DNA from: an uncultured Bacteroidales bacterium
Lineage (GTDB): Bacteria > Bacteroidota > Bacteroidia > Bacteroidales > Bacteroidaceae
Direction of reading: 5' to 3'
NCBI GenBank assembly: GCA_902792555.1
Contig: CADAZW010000048.1
Coordinates: 1 to 36,344, forward strand
DNA length: 36,344 bases
Below, in pieces: positions 21,337 through 31,140 of this stretch. The position numbers and the translations under genes were made by a program. Each line of letters starts with the position of its first letter. Position 1 is the first letter of the stretch. Under the pieces are notes generated by a model, which worked only from the letters and a program-made list of their open reading frames with translations, was not told the DNA's origin and searched no databases.

Positions 21337-24011
21337 CAGCTGCGCGCCGCTTTGCGACCGCACAACGGCTTGTACTTGCAGAATGTGCAGGGCGAGTCTT
21401 TGCCTTCTGCAGCCATGGGGAATTGCTCGGCGGTGAGTATCTCTTCCACCAGGGTAAGCAGGCGCTTCTCAAACGCATCCCTGACGGCGTCGAAATCCAT
21501 CAGGGGCTCTCCGCCCAGATGGAGGTGGGGATTGAATGTCTTCAGGTTCTTCTGTGTATAGAAGAGTATGGGGTACACCCTGGCATCCTGCCGCAGCAGA
21601 CTGCGTACGGCCTTGTCGGTGCGGGCGGCAAGGCAGTAGATGAGTGTCTGCAGGATGTTGCCCGTCTTGCTCTGACCGACCTCAAACAGGGCATCCAGCG
21701 AGTTGGCATTCATGTTGTCGTCATTGTATCTGCCTGTCTTATAGTCGGCTATGCGGCAACTGCCGTCTGCTATGCTGTCAATGCGATCGATGCTCCCGCC
21801 AATCTTAAGGTTCAGCCCACAGAGGCTGGTCTCATAGTAGGCCTCTTTCTCACAGCCTATTATCTGCAGGCCCGGGGTGCTCTCGTCGCCGGCAAGTATG
21901 TTGGCCAGGTGCTTGACCGCCACACCGGCCTCCACCTTATGCTGCTCCGGCTGATAATGGTCGGGCGCATTGGCATCGTGCCGGCGGCGATATTCATCGT
22001 TAAGCATCCGGAACGCCTCGTTCACGGCACGGACCAGCTGGGTTTTGTCCTTGCGGAACTGCCCTATGGCCTCCGGGGTGAGGGGACGATTCTTCTGGTC
22101 GGTGATTATGCCATAGGCCACCATCGCCGAGTTGTGGATGAGGGTGCCGAGCTCGTTGACCTGCAGCATCCTGTCGGCAGGCTCCGGCTCCGCCACTCCG
22201 AGGATGTAGTGGATGAAGAACTTCATCGGGCATGTAAGGTAGGTCTTTATGGCCGAGGGCGAGAGGGAAGCCTCCCTACCCTGCTGCTGCATCTGCCTCA
22301 GGCGGTCGGCGTAGCATCTGAAGTCTGCCATCCCATACATCAGCCCGATGGCCTGCTCTTCTGCCATCTCCACCGGCAGCGAGCTGCCCTCTGTCAGCAT
22401 ACGACGCCGAGTCTCGAAGCGTGGGCTGACCAGCATCTGCATCACGAAGCGCGACATTCCCTTCTGGCCCATTGCCGTCTGCGCATCACAGTAGGCTACC
22501 GTCACGTGACGGCAGCGCCTCAGCAGGCGGAAGAAGTTGTAGGCGTAGATGTCGGTCTGCTCATCATTGGTCGGCAGTCCGTAAGTCTTGCGCAGGTAAT
22601 AGGGTATGAATGACTTGTCCTTGCCTGCCTTGGGCACCACGCCCTCCTCCACGTTGAGAAACAGTATATTGTCAAAGTCGAGGGCGCGCGTCTCGAGCAC
22701 TCCGATAATCTGAATGTCGGTGATGGGCTCACCGTGGAACGGGATGCTCACCGTGGAGAGGTGGCGCAGCAGCAAGTTGCGCAGCGTGTGAATCTCCCTG
22801 ATATCGTCCAGAGTGCCGTCCTTCACCAACTGAAGGAATCGCACCACCACGAGCCTCGCCTGCCACAATGACTCGATGTCGAGCAGCTCGTGCCAGGGCA
22901 GAGCCGATGACTCTTGACTCTCGACTCTCGACCCATGACTGTCAATCAGTCGCAGCAGGCCCTGCAGCACTTCAGCGAAGTCGGCATCTTCCTTCTTCTG
23001 ACTATGCAGGCGCTGCGCTATCTCGGCGAATATGCGGGTATTGTGGAGTGGGAAGCCCTTGGTGATGTTTACTCTCTCTGCAAACTGCGGCGGTATGGCA
23101 AACACTACGTGCTCCAGCTGCATCTCGCTGCAAATGACGACGGCAGTGCGGTCGCCCTCCCGATGATGCGCCAGCAGCCAGTCGTGGACATAGCGGGCCT
23201 GGGCATTGTCTGACGGGGCGGCTATCACCTCTATCGGCTCCCTGCCGAGCTCGGCGCTGTCATCGTAAAAGCCGCCGAGGTTCTCCAGCCCGGTGCCGTC
23301 ATGGCGCATATTGCGACGCACATTCCTGTACACTCTGATGTTGTCGCCCTCATGCCTGTCGAAGTTGGCATCATAGTCCCAGTAGAAGAGGGCCATGTCA
23401 CGCTGCTTAAGGCGGAGCATCAGCGCCCGCTCGACGGACAGCAGCTGGTTGAAGCCGACGAAGACTAACTTGCGGTCCTCAAACTGCGGAGCCACCTCGT
23501 CAACGTGGTCCACCACCCATCTCCACCGTGCTCCCTCAAGGGCGCTGCCCTCCTTAAGCAACGCCTCTGTCAGGTCACGGTAGATGTCTGGAATCTTTTG
23601 CCACAGGGTCTCGTACTCCTTGCTCACGCTTTCCTCGCCGTCAGGAACTGACATGCCTGACTCCCTGACCAGGCCAATTATTCGCTTCCTGACCTCTTCG
23701 TCTATTTTGACCTCCCCCCAGCCATAGAAGGCATCGAGGCTCAGCTTCGTCTCCACATGCTTCGTATATATCCTGTATAGCAGGCACACCGTCTTCAACT
23801 CGTCGGCAGCCTTCAGCGGACAGAGGCTGTCAAAAAGGTCGCTGATTGTGGTACACTCCGGCGTAAACACCGGACGATTGCCGGCCAGCCGGCCCAGCCA
23901 TTCCTTGGCAAAGAGACCTGCACGCCGTGTGGGCAGCACCAGGGTAAGGTCCTGCATATTATCACCGTAGCGGCTGTACAAATCATTTATCGTATATTCC
24001 AGAAACTTCAT
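21336..24011 (-). CDS. addB: AddB-like helicase/nuclease subunit, PD-(D/E)XK family
   Basis: The 891-residue protein is a partner of the AddA-like helicase in double-strand-break resection. The N-terminal inactivated helicase half (TLVLPTRRAGLF at 23-34) is followed by a RecB-type nuclease domain at about 580-891: GGSIDRIDS and RIADYKTGR carry the catalytic Asp and Lys. Four cysteines frame it for a 4Fe-4S cluster: C594 (YLTCPMKFF) and C875, C878, C884 (CTFCKYKPLC). A period-7 repeat lies within codons 357-368. It lies 34 bases after addA. Confidence 0.9.
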   Translation of the reverse strand: MKFLEYTINDLYSRYGDNMQDLTLVLPTRRAGLFAKEWLGRLAGNRPVFTPECTTISDLFDSLCPLKAADELKTVCLLYRIYTKHVETKLSLDAFYGWGEVKIDEEVRKRIIGLVRESGMSVPDGEESVSKEYETLWQKIPDIYRDLTEALLKEGSALEGARWRWVVDHVDEVAPQFEDRKLVFVGFNQLLSVERALMLRLKQRDMALFYWDYDANFDRHEGDNIRVYRNVRRNMRHDGTGLENLGGFYDDSAELGREPIEVIAAPSDNAQARYVHDWLLAHHREGDRTAVVICSEMQLEHVVFAIPPQFAERVNITKGFPLHNTRIFAEIAQRLHSQKKEDADFAEVLQGLLRLIDSHGSRVESQESSALPWHELLDIESLWQARLVVVRFLQLVKDGTLDDIREIHTLRNLLLRHLSTVSIPFHGEPITDIQIIGVLETRALDFDNILFLNVEEGVVPKAGKDKSFIPYYLRKTYGLPTNDEQTDIYAYNFFRLLRRCRHVTVAYCDAQTAMGQKGMSRFVMQMLVSPRFETRRRMLTEGSSLPVEMAEEQAIGLMYGMADFRCYADRLRQMQQQGREASLSPSAIKTYLTCPMKFFIHYILGVAEPEPADRMLQVNELGTLIHNSAMVAYGIITDQKNRPLTPEAIGQFRKDKTQLVRAVNEAFRMLNDEYRRRHDANAPDHYQPEQHKVEAGVAVKHLANILAGDESTPGLQIIGCEKEAYYETSLCGLNLKIGGSIDRIDSIADGSCRIADYKTGRYNDDNMNANSLDALFEVGQSKTGNILQTLIYCLAARTDKAVRSLLRQDARVYPILFYTQKNLKTFNPHLHLGGEPLMDFDAVRDAFEKRLLTLVEEILTAEQFPMAAEGKDSPCTFCKYKPLCGRKAARS
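22909..22943. repeat. Period-7 repeat inside addB
   Basis: Five heptamers in the coding sequence: GACTCTT, GACTCTC, GACTCTC, GACCCAT, GACTGTC. They encode DSHGSRVESQES in a loop of the helicase-like half. The reverse complement AAGAGTC also occurs in the non-coding tract at 27,467. Confidence 0.85.
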
Positions 24012-24029
24012 AACTCCTTAATTGTTAAT

Positions 24030-24057
24030 CGCTCAACGCTAACCGCTAAACTCTAAC
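24030..24057. repeat. Period-7 repeat across the addA stop codon
   Basis: Four heptamers: CGCTCAA, CGCTAAC, CGCTAAA, CTCTAAC. They span the addA stop (24046-24048) and part of the addA-addB gap. Confidence 0.75.
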
Positions 24058-27000
24058 CAATTCTCCATCAAGGCCATACCATAGATAGCCCTCCACTTTC
24101 TCATAGCCCATCCGGCTCAGCAAAGTCATGTATTGCTCCACCTGCCTGGAGTAGTTGGCGTGATTGTGCTTGCCGAACTTAAAGTCGAGCACCACCGCCT
24201 CGCCATTGCGTACCATCACCCGGTCGGGGCGCAGCTCCCGCTTGGGCACCGGGCCCCGCTGCTGCTCCGGCTGCGACTTCCAGGCAAGCACCTCGGCATC
24301 ATACTCATCCTTGGGGCGCAGCACCGACACCTCGCACAGCACACGCCATCCCCCGCCGAACCAATCAGCCATCTGCGGGTTCTGCCACGCGCGCTCTATC
24401 TCACCGGCTATCGCCGCTGCCTCAGCCTGCGACTCAATGATGCCCTTGGTATAGAATTCGTTTATCACCCTGCCGGTGTCTGCCATGGTGTTGATGTGCG
24501 CAAAGATATCGTGGCGCAAATTGCCGGCATTGATAAGCCCCGTCATCCCAGTCGCACCATCTGCCCCGCGCTGCATATAGAACAGCGACTCCTGCGACTG
24601 ACGGAAGCGTATGGCGTCGTCGCTGCTGCAGAAGGTGTAGCCTACCATCTCATCATCCTTAAAGTGATGCTCGAACGGTGTGTCGGCATAATGCTCATTT
24701 TCAGCCACAATAGCCTTTTCGCCTTTGCAATAGCAGTCGGTGCCGACAAAGTCCCTGACAAGGTCGCCCACGGTCTTTGGGTCGGATGCGCTGGCCGACT
24801 GGCTAACATCGGCATACACATACAGATGGTCTGCTGCACGGGTGAACGCCACATAGAGCAGATTGAGATTGTCCACCTTCTGCGCCTCGTGCTCCTCATC
24901 ATAGGCTTCCTTGTAATCGGTTTCCTCTATTCCCTTGATTACCTCTGCGGGTATCAGCTTCAGCTTCTTCACCTGCCCGGTTCCCTGTCCGGCTTCCTGG
25001 GGCTCGCACATCGCCTCATGCCAAATTATCTTGTCGTTCCTGGTCAGGTCCCAGTCGCAGAAGGGAATAAACACGTACTTGCTCTCCAGGCCCTTGGCAG
25101 TATGGATGGTCATAATGCGCACACCCCCTCTGCCAGAGGCGGGTATGGCCTTTGAGTGCAGCTGGTCGTCCCAGTGGGCGAGAAAGTCTTTAACGCTGGA
25201 GCCATAACTGCTCACGTAGCTGCCTACCTCATCAACGAAGCTGTTAAGATAGGGCGTGTCGTCATAACGCAACTTGCCCTCTGCATCGAAGAGCGTCAGC
25301 CTTATCACCTTCTCCACCAACTCGTTGAGCGGCAAGCGCATCAAGGCCTTGCTCAAACCGTCGGTAGGCACCTGGCACATCTTCAGATACGTGGCGGACA
25401 GTGACTCACCGGTGGCAATATACTTCAGCGCACTGACCACCACCCTGACCGAGCGACTGCTCTCCAGCAGGAAACTGTCGTTGGAGCACAACATCAATTT
25501 GCCACCAACCGAGTCGCTCTTGGCATAGTGATTGATGATATCCTTGGCCTCGGCCTTATAACGCACAAGGATAAGGATATCACTCATCGCAGCGCCTTGC
25601 TCAATCAGGTGTTCCATGTCGGCAAACATGTCGTCCAGCATCCGCCCCTTCACCACGGAGCGTTTCAAGGGCTCCTCGGTGGCCTTGTACTTATATTCAT
25701 ACGTCTTCACCTGCACATAACCGGCATCCCTGTCGGCCTTGTTACAGAAATCCTTGATATCAAACGGAAGAGGATTGCCTTGCTCGTCTGTTCTTACCTC
25801 GCGGTATATATCAGCAAATCTATGAACAAATCCATTCTCCTGGCAGAGATACTCAAACAGACTGTGGTTAAACTCTACCACCTTCGCCTGACTGCGATAG
25901 TTCTTAGTAAGGGGAATGCTCTTCACGTAAGGCATGAGATTAGTCCCTGCTTCAACGTCAGCCCTTCCCGCATTCCCGCTCTTCAACCCCTGCATAATTC
26001 TATAGTCGCCATTGCGCCACCTATAGATGCTCTGCTTAACGTCGCCCACAATGAGCGTGGTGCCGCCGCTGGCCAGAATCTCACTAATCAACTGGCGGAA
26101 CACAGCCCACTGCAATGTTGAGGTGTCCTGAAATTCGTCAATCATAATGTGGCGGTAGCGGATGCCTGCCTTCTCCAGGATGAAGTCAGCATCGCCAGGC
26201 TTCAATGCAGACTGCAGCACATAGGCCGTGCGAGCCAACAATATGGTGTTGGCCTCCTCAAGGTTGCGCGTCAGTGTATCATCCACAAACTTCATCATCG
26301 CGAGGTCATTAAGATAACGGCTTGTTATCCTGCTTGAGAAATAAGCCTTGCGACAAGGCACCGTCAGCTCCTGCATCTTCTGCAGAATATGCTGTATCTC
26401 TGGACGATGCGGCACCTTTGGCGGGAATTTGTCGCCATATAATGTTTCAACAGTTTTGCCAAGACCGCGGAAAGCATTTTCGGTTGTGGCCTTGCCTTCA
26501 AGAGAATCACCAATCCTTTCAATAAACTTGTAGAAATTATTGCCGCCCTTTATCTCATCGTTATCCCTGCAATCCTTCACCTGCTCATAAAGATTGCGCA
26601 TTTCCTTCACACAAGGATCCTCCCTCCAATTGATGGATTTTTTGTAATTCTCAATCCCGACGGGATCGAGCACTATATCGTCCTTATCCTTCTGCACCGC
26701 CTCCTTAAGCAACTCCTTGGTCATGCCTATCAGGTCTTTGCGCACATCCCATCCCTTCTCGTCATCCATGCGCTCCTCCAGGTAGTTTATCAAGACGCCA
26801 ATGGAGCCTGCCGGCCCCTCTGTCATCACATCGTCCACCGCCACGGCAACTACATGGTTGCTGTCCAGCTCCACGCCAAAGTCTGCACCGATGCCCAGCA
26901 TCTGTGCCATACCCGTAATCAGCTGCTGCAGGAATGCGTCAATAGTCGACACATGCATATCGTCATATTCAGCCAGGATATTGTGATATATCTTCTCGGC

Positions 27001-27282
27001 CTTCGCAGCCATAGCCTCATTGTCAAGCTCAGAATGCATAAAGCTGCGCACAGAGTCAGACAAAGAACTATTCCCCTTGGAAATCTGATACAGATACGAC
27101 AGGATTCTCTGCTTCATCTCTGCCGTGGCCTTGTTGGTAAAAGTCACGGCCAGCACATGGCGAAAAGCCCTGTCATCGTCGTTATCCATCAGCAGCGCAA
27201 TATAGCGCGTCGCCAATGTGTAGGTCTTACCAGTACCCGCCGATGCACTATAAATGGTTAGTGTCTTCATTCCTTCTGACAT
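24046..27282 (-). CDS. addA: AddA-like UvrD/RecB helicase-nuclease
   Basis: The 1078-residue protein is a superfamily 1 helicase with Walker A SASAGTGKT (12-20) and DExx box IMIDEFQDTS. Further helicase motifs include TLIVGDVKQSIYRWR, LTKNYRS, TIHTAKGLESKYVF and NLLYVAFTRA. A C-terminal PD-(D/E)XK nuclease follows (RPDRVM, VVLDFKFGKHN). Start is ATG 27282 (MSEGMKT) or ATG 27270. With AddB it should form the Bacteroidota version of the AddAB recombination nuclease. It has its own promoter box upstream. Confidence 0.92.
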   Translation of the reverse strand: MSEGMKTLTIYSASAGTGKTYTLATRYIALLMDNDDDRAFRHVLAVTFTNKATAEMKQRILSYLYQISKGNSSLSDSVRSFMHSELDNEAMAAKAEKIYHNILAEYDDMHVSTIDAFLQQLITGMAQMLGIGADFGVELDSNHVVAVAVDDVMTEGPAGSIGVLINYLEERMDDEKGWDVRKDLIGMTKELLKEAVQKDKDDIVLDPVGIENYKKSINWREDPCVKEMRNLYEQVKDCRDNDEIKGGNNFYKFIERIGDSLEGKATTENAFRGLGKTVETLYGDKFPPKVPHRPEIQHILQKMQELTVPCRKAYFSSRITSRYLNDLAMMKFVDDTLTRNLEEANTILLARTAYVLQSALKPGDADFILEKAGIRYRHIMIDEFQDTSTLQWAVFRQLISEILASGGTTLIVGDVKQSIYRWRNGDYRIMQGLKSGNAGRADVEAGTNLMPYVKSIPLTKNYRSQAKVVEFNHSLFEYLCQENGFVHRFADIYREVRTDEQGNPLPFDIKDFCNKADRDAGYVQVKTYEYKYKATEEPLKRSVVKGRMLDDMFADMEHLIEQGAAMSDILILVRYKAEAKDIINHYAKSDSVGGKLMLCSNDSFLLESSRSVRVVVSALKYIATGESLSATYLKMCQVPTDGLSKALMRLPLNELVEKVIRLTLFDAEGKLRYDDTPYLNSFVDEVGSYVSSYGSSVKDFLAHWDDQLHSKAIPASGRGGVRIMTIHTAKGLESKYVFIPFCDWDLTRNDKIIWHEAMCEPQEAGQGTGQVKKLKLIPAEVIKGIEETDYKEAYDEEHEAQKVDNLNLLYVAFTRAADHLYVYADVSQSASASDPKTVGDLVRDFVGTDCYCKGEKAIVAENEHYADTPFEHHFKDDEMVGYTFCSSDDAIRFRQSQESLFYMQRGADGATGMTGLINAGNLRHDIFAHINTMADTGRVINEFYTKGIIESQAEAAAIAGEIERAWQNPQMADWFGGGWRVLCEVSVLRPKDEYDAEVLAWKSQPEQQRGPVPKRELRPDRVMVRNGEAVVLDFKFGKHNHANYSRQVEQYMTLLSRMGYEKVEGYLWYGLDGELVRV

Positions 27283-27304
27283 AACAGTATTCTAAAATTT
27301 CATT

Positions 27305-27313
27305 GCAAATATA
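27305..27313 (-). promoter_or_regulatory. -7 promoter box of addA
   Basis: Minus-strand TATATTTGC matches TAnnTTTG, 22 bases upstream of the ATG. The -33 spacing is imperfect. Confidence 0.55.
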
Positions 27314-27396
27314 CGCAAAAAAAACTATTTCCTCAGACAAACGCAAAAAAAATTTCGGCGCACAAACGAGCATAAAACCATTTTCTCAAAGCAACA

Positions 27397-27428
27397 GCAA
27401 TCCCCCTGTCGGCTGACAAGGGGATTGC
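27397..27428 (-). terminator. Terminator of the GH89-galM unit
   Basis: GCAATCCCC (27397-27405) pairs with GGGGATTGC (27420-27428), extended inside by TGTC/GACA with a GGCT loop. On the minus strand it is followed by TGTTGCTTT. It lies about 180 bases beyond the galM stop, so the structured repeat would sit in the 3' part of that transcript. Confidence 0.65.
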
Positions 27429-27440
27429 CACACTATTTTA

Positions 27441-27608
27441 AGTCTTGAGTCTTAGGTCATGAGCCAAGAGTCACTCCCAACTCCTAATTGCCGCTTCGCT
27501 CTCAGACTTTCTTTGTATGTTGGCACCGGCTCCGCCGACAGCCAACGAAAGTCTTCGCGATGTCTTCGACATTCCTAATTCCTAATTCCTAATTTTTAAC
27601 TCCAAACT
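27441..27608. repeat. Structured repeat element, copy B, with flanking heptamers
   Basis: Seven period-7 units (27441-27489) lead exactly to the element start at 27490 (GCCGCTTCGCTCTCAGAC). Hairpin 1: AGACTTTC (27504-27511) with GAAAGTCT (27547-27554), GTTGGC (27519-27524) with GCCAAC (27541-27546), inner CGGC/GCCG (27527-27530, 27534-27537). Then CTTCGCGATG and hairpin 2: ATGTC (27560-27564) with GACAT (27568-27572). Heptamers CCTAATT x3, TTTAACT and CCAAACT follow (27574-27608) to the galM stop. The 327-base gap 27283-27609 holds this, the terminator and the addA promoter. Confidence 0.88.
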
Positions 27609-27609
27609 C

Positions 27610-28776
27610 CTACTTCTCTACGCTGAACTTGTAGATGAGGTGATGGGAGTAGGGCTTGTCGGGAGTGACGGTGGGGTCATACCATCCGGCAAGGTCCTTC
27701 TTGTTGGGAGAGTCGGGATAAACCTGTGGCTCAAGGCAGAGGGCTGTGCGCTGCTGATAGGCGATGCCGTGCTTGCCTGTGACGGTACCGTCGAGGAAAT
27801 TGCCGACATACACCTGGAGGCCGGGTTGGTCGGTGAAGACCTCAAGCTTGATGCCGGTGACAGGCGAAACAACGCTGGCTGCAATCTGGTCGATGGCCTG
27901 GTTGGTGGAAAGTACCCAGTTGTGGTCATAGCCGTTGCCGTTGTGCAGCTGCTCATTGTCATCATTGATGCGTGCCCCTATCTCGGTGGCGGTATTGAAA
28001 TCGAAGGGAGTGCCTGCCACGAGGTCAATGTTGCCCAGAGTCATGAATGTGCTGTCAACAGGAGTGTACTGCTTGGCATTAATATAAAGCAGATTGTTGG
28101 TTATAGGCACATTGGGGTCGCCATTGAGGTTGAAATAGGCGTGGTTGGTCATGTTGACGATAGTCGGCTTATCGGTGGTGGCACTCATCTGGATGTCAAT
28201 GGCGTTATCCTCGGTGAGGGTATAGACAACCTTGGCGGTAACGGTGCCGGGGTAGCCATTGTCGCCATCAGGAGACACAAGGGTGAGCTCCAGCTTGGTG
28301 CTGTCTATCTGATTGGCCTTATAGACTTTATACTGCCAGCCGGTGGTACCGCCGTGAAGGGAATGAGGACCATTGTTGATGGTGAGCTGATAGGTGGAGT
28401 CGCCAAGAGTAAAGCGGCCCTGGTCGATGCGGTTGGCATAGCGGCCGATGGAGGCACCAAAATCGCTCTTGTTGTTCTCAGGATAATAGCTTGCCACATT
28501 GTCGAAGCCAAGCACTACATCGCGCAGGGAGTCCTGCTTGTCAGGCACCATAACGGAGACTATACGGCCTCCATAGTTGGTAATGCATACCTCCATGCCC
28601 TGGCTGTTTCGTAGCACATAAAGGGCGGTGGAGTCAGTCTGGAAGTCAGCGGGGTTGAGCCCCGACTTGGTCAGTTCTGCAGTAGGCTCCTTGGAGCATC
28701 CGCTCAGCATGAATATGCCGAAAAGGCCGAGCGACACTAACAGAAATCTTACATAGATCTTCATTGCTTTCATCAT
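27610..28776 (-). CDS. galM: Aldose 1-epimerase (galactose mutarotase), lipoprotein
   Basis: The enzyme interconverts alpha and beta anomers of aldoses. The 388-residue protein begins with a type II signal peptide (FMLSGC, Cys27), so it is membrane-anchored outside the cytoplasm rather than cytoplasmic. Family residues are visible: GRYANRI, the histidines in NNGPHSLHGG and TNHAYFNL, and the catalytic Glu in ALCLEPQ. It lies 39 bases after the GH89 gene and probably handles sugars released there. The start could also be ATG 28764. Confidence 0.92.
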   Translation of the reverse strand: MMKAMKIYVRFLLVSLGLFGIFMLSGCSKEPTAELTKSGLNPADFQTDSTALYVLRNSQGMEVCITNYGGRIVSVMVPDKQDSLRDVVLGFDNVASYYPENNKSDFGASIGRYANRIDQGRFTLGDSTYQLTINNGPHSLHGGTTGWQYKVYKANQIDSTKLELTLVSPDGDNGYPGTVTAKVVYTLTEDNAIDIQMSATTDKPTIVNMTNHAYFNLNGDPNVPITNNLLYINAKQYTPVDSTFMTLGNIDLVAGTPFDFNTATEIGARINDDNEQLHNGNGYDHNWVLSTNQAIDQIAASVVSPVTGIKLEVFTDQPGLQVYVGNFLDGTVTGKHGIAYQQRTALCLEPQVYPDSPNKKDLAGWYDPTVTPDKPYSHHLIYKFSVEK

Positions 28777-28815
28777 TCTAATATTTTAACTTTTTAATAT
28801 GTTAATTTTTCTATT

Positions 28816-31077
28816 CTAATAGAAATCATGCGGTGTTACCTTGACACGCTGCTCCTGACCGGCATTGGCAGCATTGAGGTCGGCCTGCTGCTGAATGAGT
28901 GGAGAGTACTTCACTGCCATGCGGCGCATCACCTCTACGGGAGTGCCATTGACGGGAGCCTCGGTCAGCTCGGGGTCAGCAAGCTTCTGGGTGAAATTCC
29001 ACTCAAACTGGAAAATGTCGTCACGCAAATTATTAGCATCCACGTCCACGCCCTTGCGGGCTGCATTGAGGGAGTGGTTGATGAAAATCTCCCAGCGGTG
29101 CTTGTAGAAGTGGGCAACGAGTCCGTGCCATGTACGTCTTGCATAGTCGCGCAGAGTGTGGCCCTTAAAGCCCCAAGTGGTAAGCAGGGTGCGAGCGTTG
29201 ACCTCAAAATACTCTTTCTCCTCAGGAGTCTGCCCCCATGAGCGGGCATCGTCAACCCACTTGTTGAAGGAGAAATCCTTGTGCAGACCGAGCAAGAGGT
29301 CGAGGTCGTCGAGGGTCTCGAGCATCTCCTTGGCCTTCTTCTCTGCCAAGGCGACATCACGCTTGTAGCAAGCCTGCGAGAAATCGTTGCGCAGACAGTA
29401 GAAATATGTGCCGAGCACCTCACGGCCCTGATTGACCGCGTCATAGACGAAAAGGGCATTGCTATTATGCTTGGTGGAGAGGAGATTCTGCCACACATTG
29501 AAGGCTAGCACATTATCGTTGGCAATCTTTGACGAGGTCTGATATGGTTTATTATCCTTGTTCAGACGCGGATACTCGGTGGCAGTATTGGGGCTGCCTG
29601 CATAAGAGTGGGAATCGATGATGTCGTAATAGAGCGACTTCCACGCACTACGGAACAAGGTGTCCTCGGCACCGCAGTGACGGTCGGCTAAAGCTGCAAG
29701 GAAAGCATCGTCGTCGGGGTAGTCGGTCCATGCTTTCTCGTAGAAATACTCATGCATCTCGGGGTTGATGTCAAAGCCTTCAAGGGTGCCGCCAAGGCCA
29801 CTGAAATTGGAACCGCCGTCCTTGAAAGTATCTTCCAAGCGCGTGCGAACCTTATTAAACTCTGCGTTATAGTGGGTGTTGCCGCCAAAATTACCAAGAT
29901 AGCACCAAATATAAGGCTGGCCGTGATACTTCTCATGAATGCGCCAAATCTCTTGATACTCACCCCAATAGTCAAGCAGGATAAGCTTGCCCTGCGGCAC
30001 AGCGGTGAGGAAAGCCTTAACGCGCTCTGGAGTCCATGTGGCCTTATCGAAATAGAACATCCAAGTCATCTGCAGCCATGTGGCCTGCGGGTCAACATCA
30101 GTGAGGGTACCATAGATTCCCTTAGCCACAGCTGCCAGGTAGGCAGGATCCTCGGAGGGTAGCTTCATCTCATTGAAGGGGTCAATACCGTAGATATGGT
30201 CGGTGCCAAACTCCTTGATGACCTCCTTGATATAACGGTGCTGTATCTCGGCGAAGAGACTGTCCTGCGGATCGAGGAAGTAGCAGCTTGTCTCGTCGCG
30301 GAAGCCGGCCCAGTTCTGCAGCTTGCTGATCTTGGCGTTGGGGAAGATAGTGCGGAGAGCACCGGGCACATGACCAGAAAATCCGGGTAGGATGGGCTTC
30401 ATGCCAAGCTCACGCTCACGTGCCACAATCTTCTTCTGCAGCTCCAGCTGTCCCTTTAACCAGCTGTGCGGCAGCGGACCCTGCCACTTGTCGATATTGC
30501 TCATGCGATGCCATGGCAAGTGAGCCGGACCGGTAAAGAACGAACGGGTATCCTCATCGGTCATACCAAGGCTAGTATATACCCTATAGGCTATCTCCTC
30601 TGCACCAGTGTTAGCCAGCGGCATATTGATGCCGTTAAGGGCCATCCAGTCAATGAGGCGCTCCCAGTCAGCCCAGGTAAACCAGGGCATGGTATAGCCG
30701 TAAGTGCAATAGTTGAGGAAGAAGCGATTGTCGCAGCGCGCCGTCTGAGAGAGGCGCTTTGTAACGGGCAGCACTGCAGGCATCTCCACCGGGCTGGACA
30801 CCAGCCATGATACAGTGGTGTGGCAGCAGTATTTCAGGTAATAGTTGAGACCCACGGCCATTGACTGTGCATTACTGCCAGTGATGACAACCTTACCACC
30901 CTTGCTCTCGACAGTGTAGGTCTCTGCCTTCTGTTTCTTTTGCTTAAACACGAAGCTGGTCTTGTGCTGCGGAGCAATGCGTCCCACCAAGTCATACAAG
31001 GCCTGCTCATCCTTAGTAATAGCTGACAGAGAAACACATGCTGCCAGCGCAGTGATGAATAAAGAGATTTTTCTCAT
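28816..31077 (-). CDS. Alpha-N-acetylglucosaminidase, family GH89
   Basis: The enzyme removes terminal alpha-linked GlcNAc, as found in gastric-type mucin and heparan sulfate. The 753-residue protein has a signal peptide (1-19) and the whole NAGLU fold: N-terminal domain (to about 105), catalytic barrel starting RCDNRFFLNYCTYGYTMPWF, and C-terminal helical domain. By comparison with human NAGLU the acid/base is E303 (IDPFNEMKLPSEDP) and the nucleophile E433 (LGGTLEGFDINPE). No carbohydrate-binding module is seen. It is transcribed with the epimerase gene; no SusCD pair lies in the window. Confidence 0.93.
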   Translation of the reverse strand: MRKISLFITALAACVSLSAITKDEQALYDLVGRIAPQHKTSFVFKQKKQKAETYTVESKGGKVVITGSNAQSMAVGLNYYLKYCCHTTVSWLVSSPVEMPAVLPVTKRLSQTARCDNRFFLNYCTYGYTMPWFTWADWERLIDWMALNGINMPLANTGAEEIAYRVYTSLGMTDEDTRSFFTGPAHLPWHRMSNIDKWQGPLPHSWLKGQLELQKKIVARERELGMKPILPGFSGHVPGALRTIFPNAKISKLQNWAGFRDETSCYFLDPQDSLFAEIQHRYIKEVIKEFGTDHIYGIDPFNEMKLPSEDPAYLAAVAKGIYGTLTDVDPQATWLQMTWMFYFDKATWTPERVKAFLTAVPQGKLILLDYWGEYQEIWRIHEKYHGQPYIWCYLGNFGGNTHYNAEFNKVRTRLEDTFKDGGSNFSGLGGTLEGFDINPEMHEYFYEKAWTDYPDDDAFLAALADRHCGAEDTLFRSAWKSLYYDIIDSHSYAGSPNTATEYPRLNKDNKPYQTSSKIANDNVLAFNVWQNLLSTKHNSNALFVYDAVNQGREVLGTYFYCLRNDFSQACYKRDVALAEKKAKEMLETLDDLDLLLGLHKDFSFNKWVDDARSWGQTPEEKEYFEVNARTLLTTWGFKGHTLRDYARRTWHGLVAHFYKHRWEIFINHSLNAARKGVDVDANNLRDDIFQFEWNFTQKLADPELTEAPVNGTPVEVMRRMAVKYSPLIQQQADLNAANAGQEQRVKVTPHDFY

Positions 31078-31140
31078 TGTAACTATAAGGTTTTAAATTA
31101 TTATTTGATTATTTTGATTGTTTATTGAAGTCTCTCTTAT

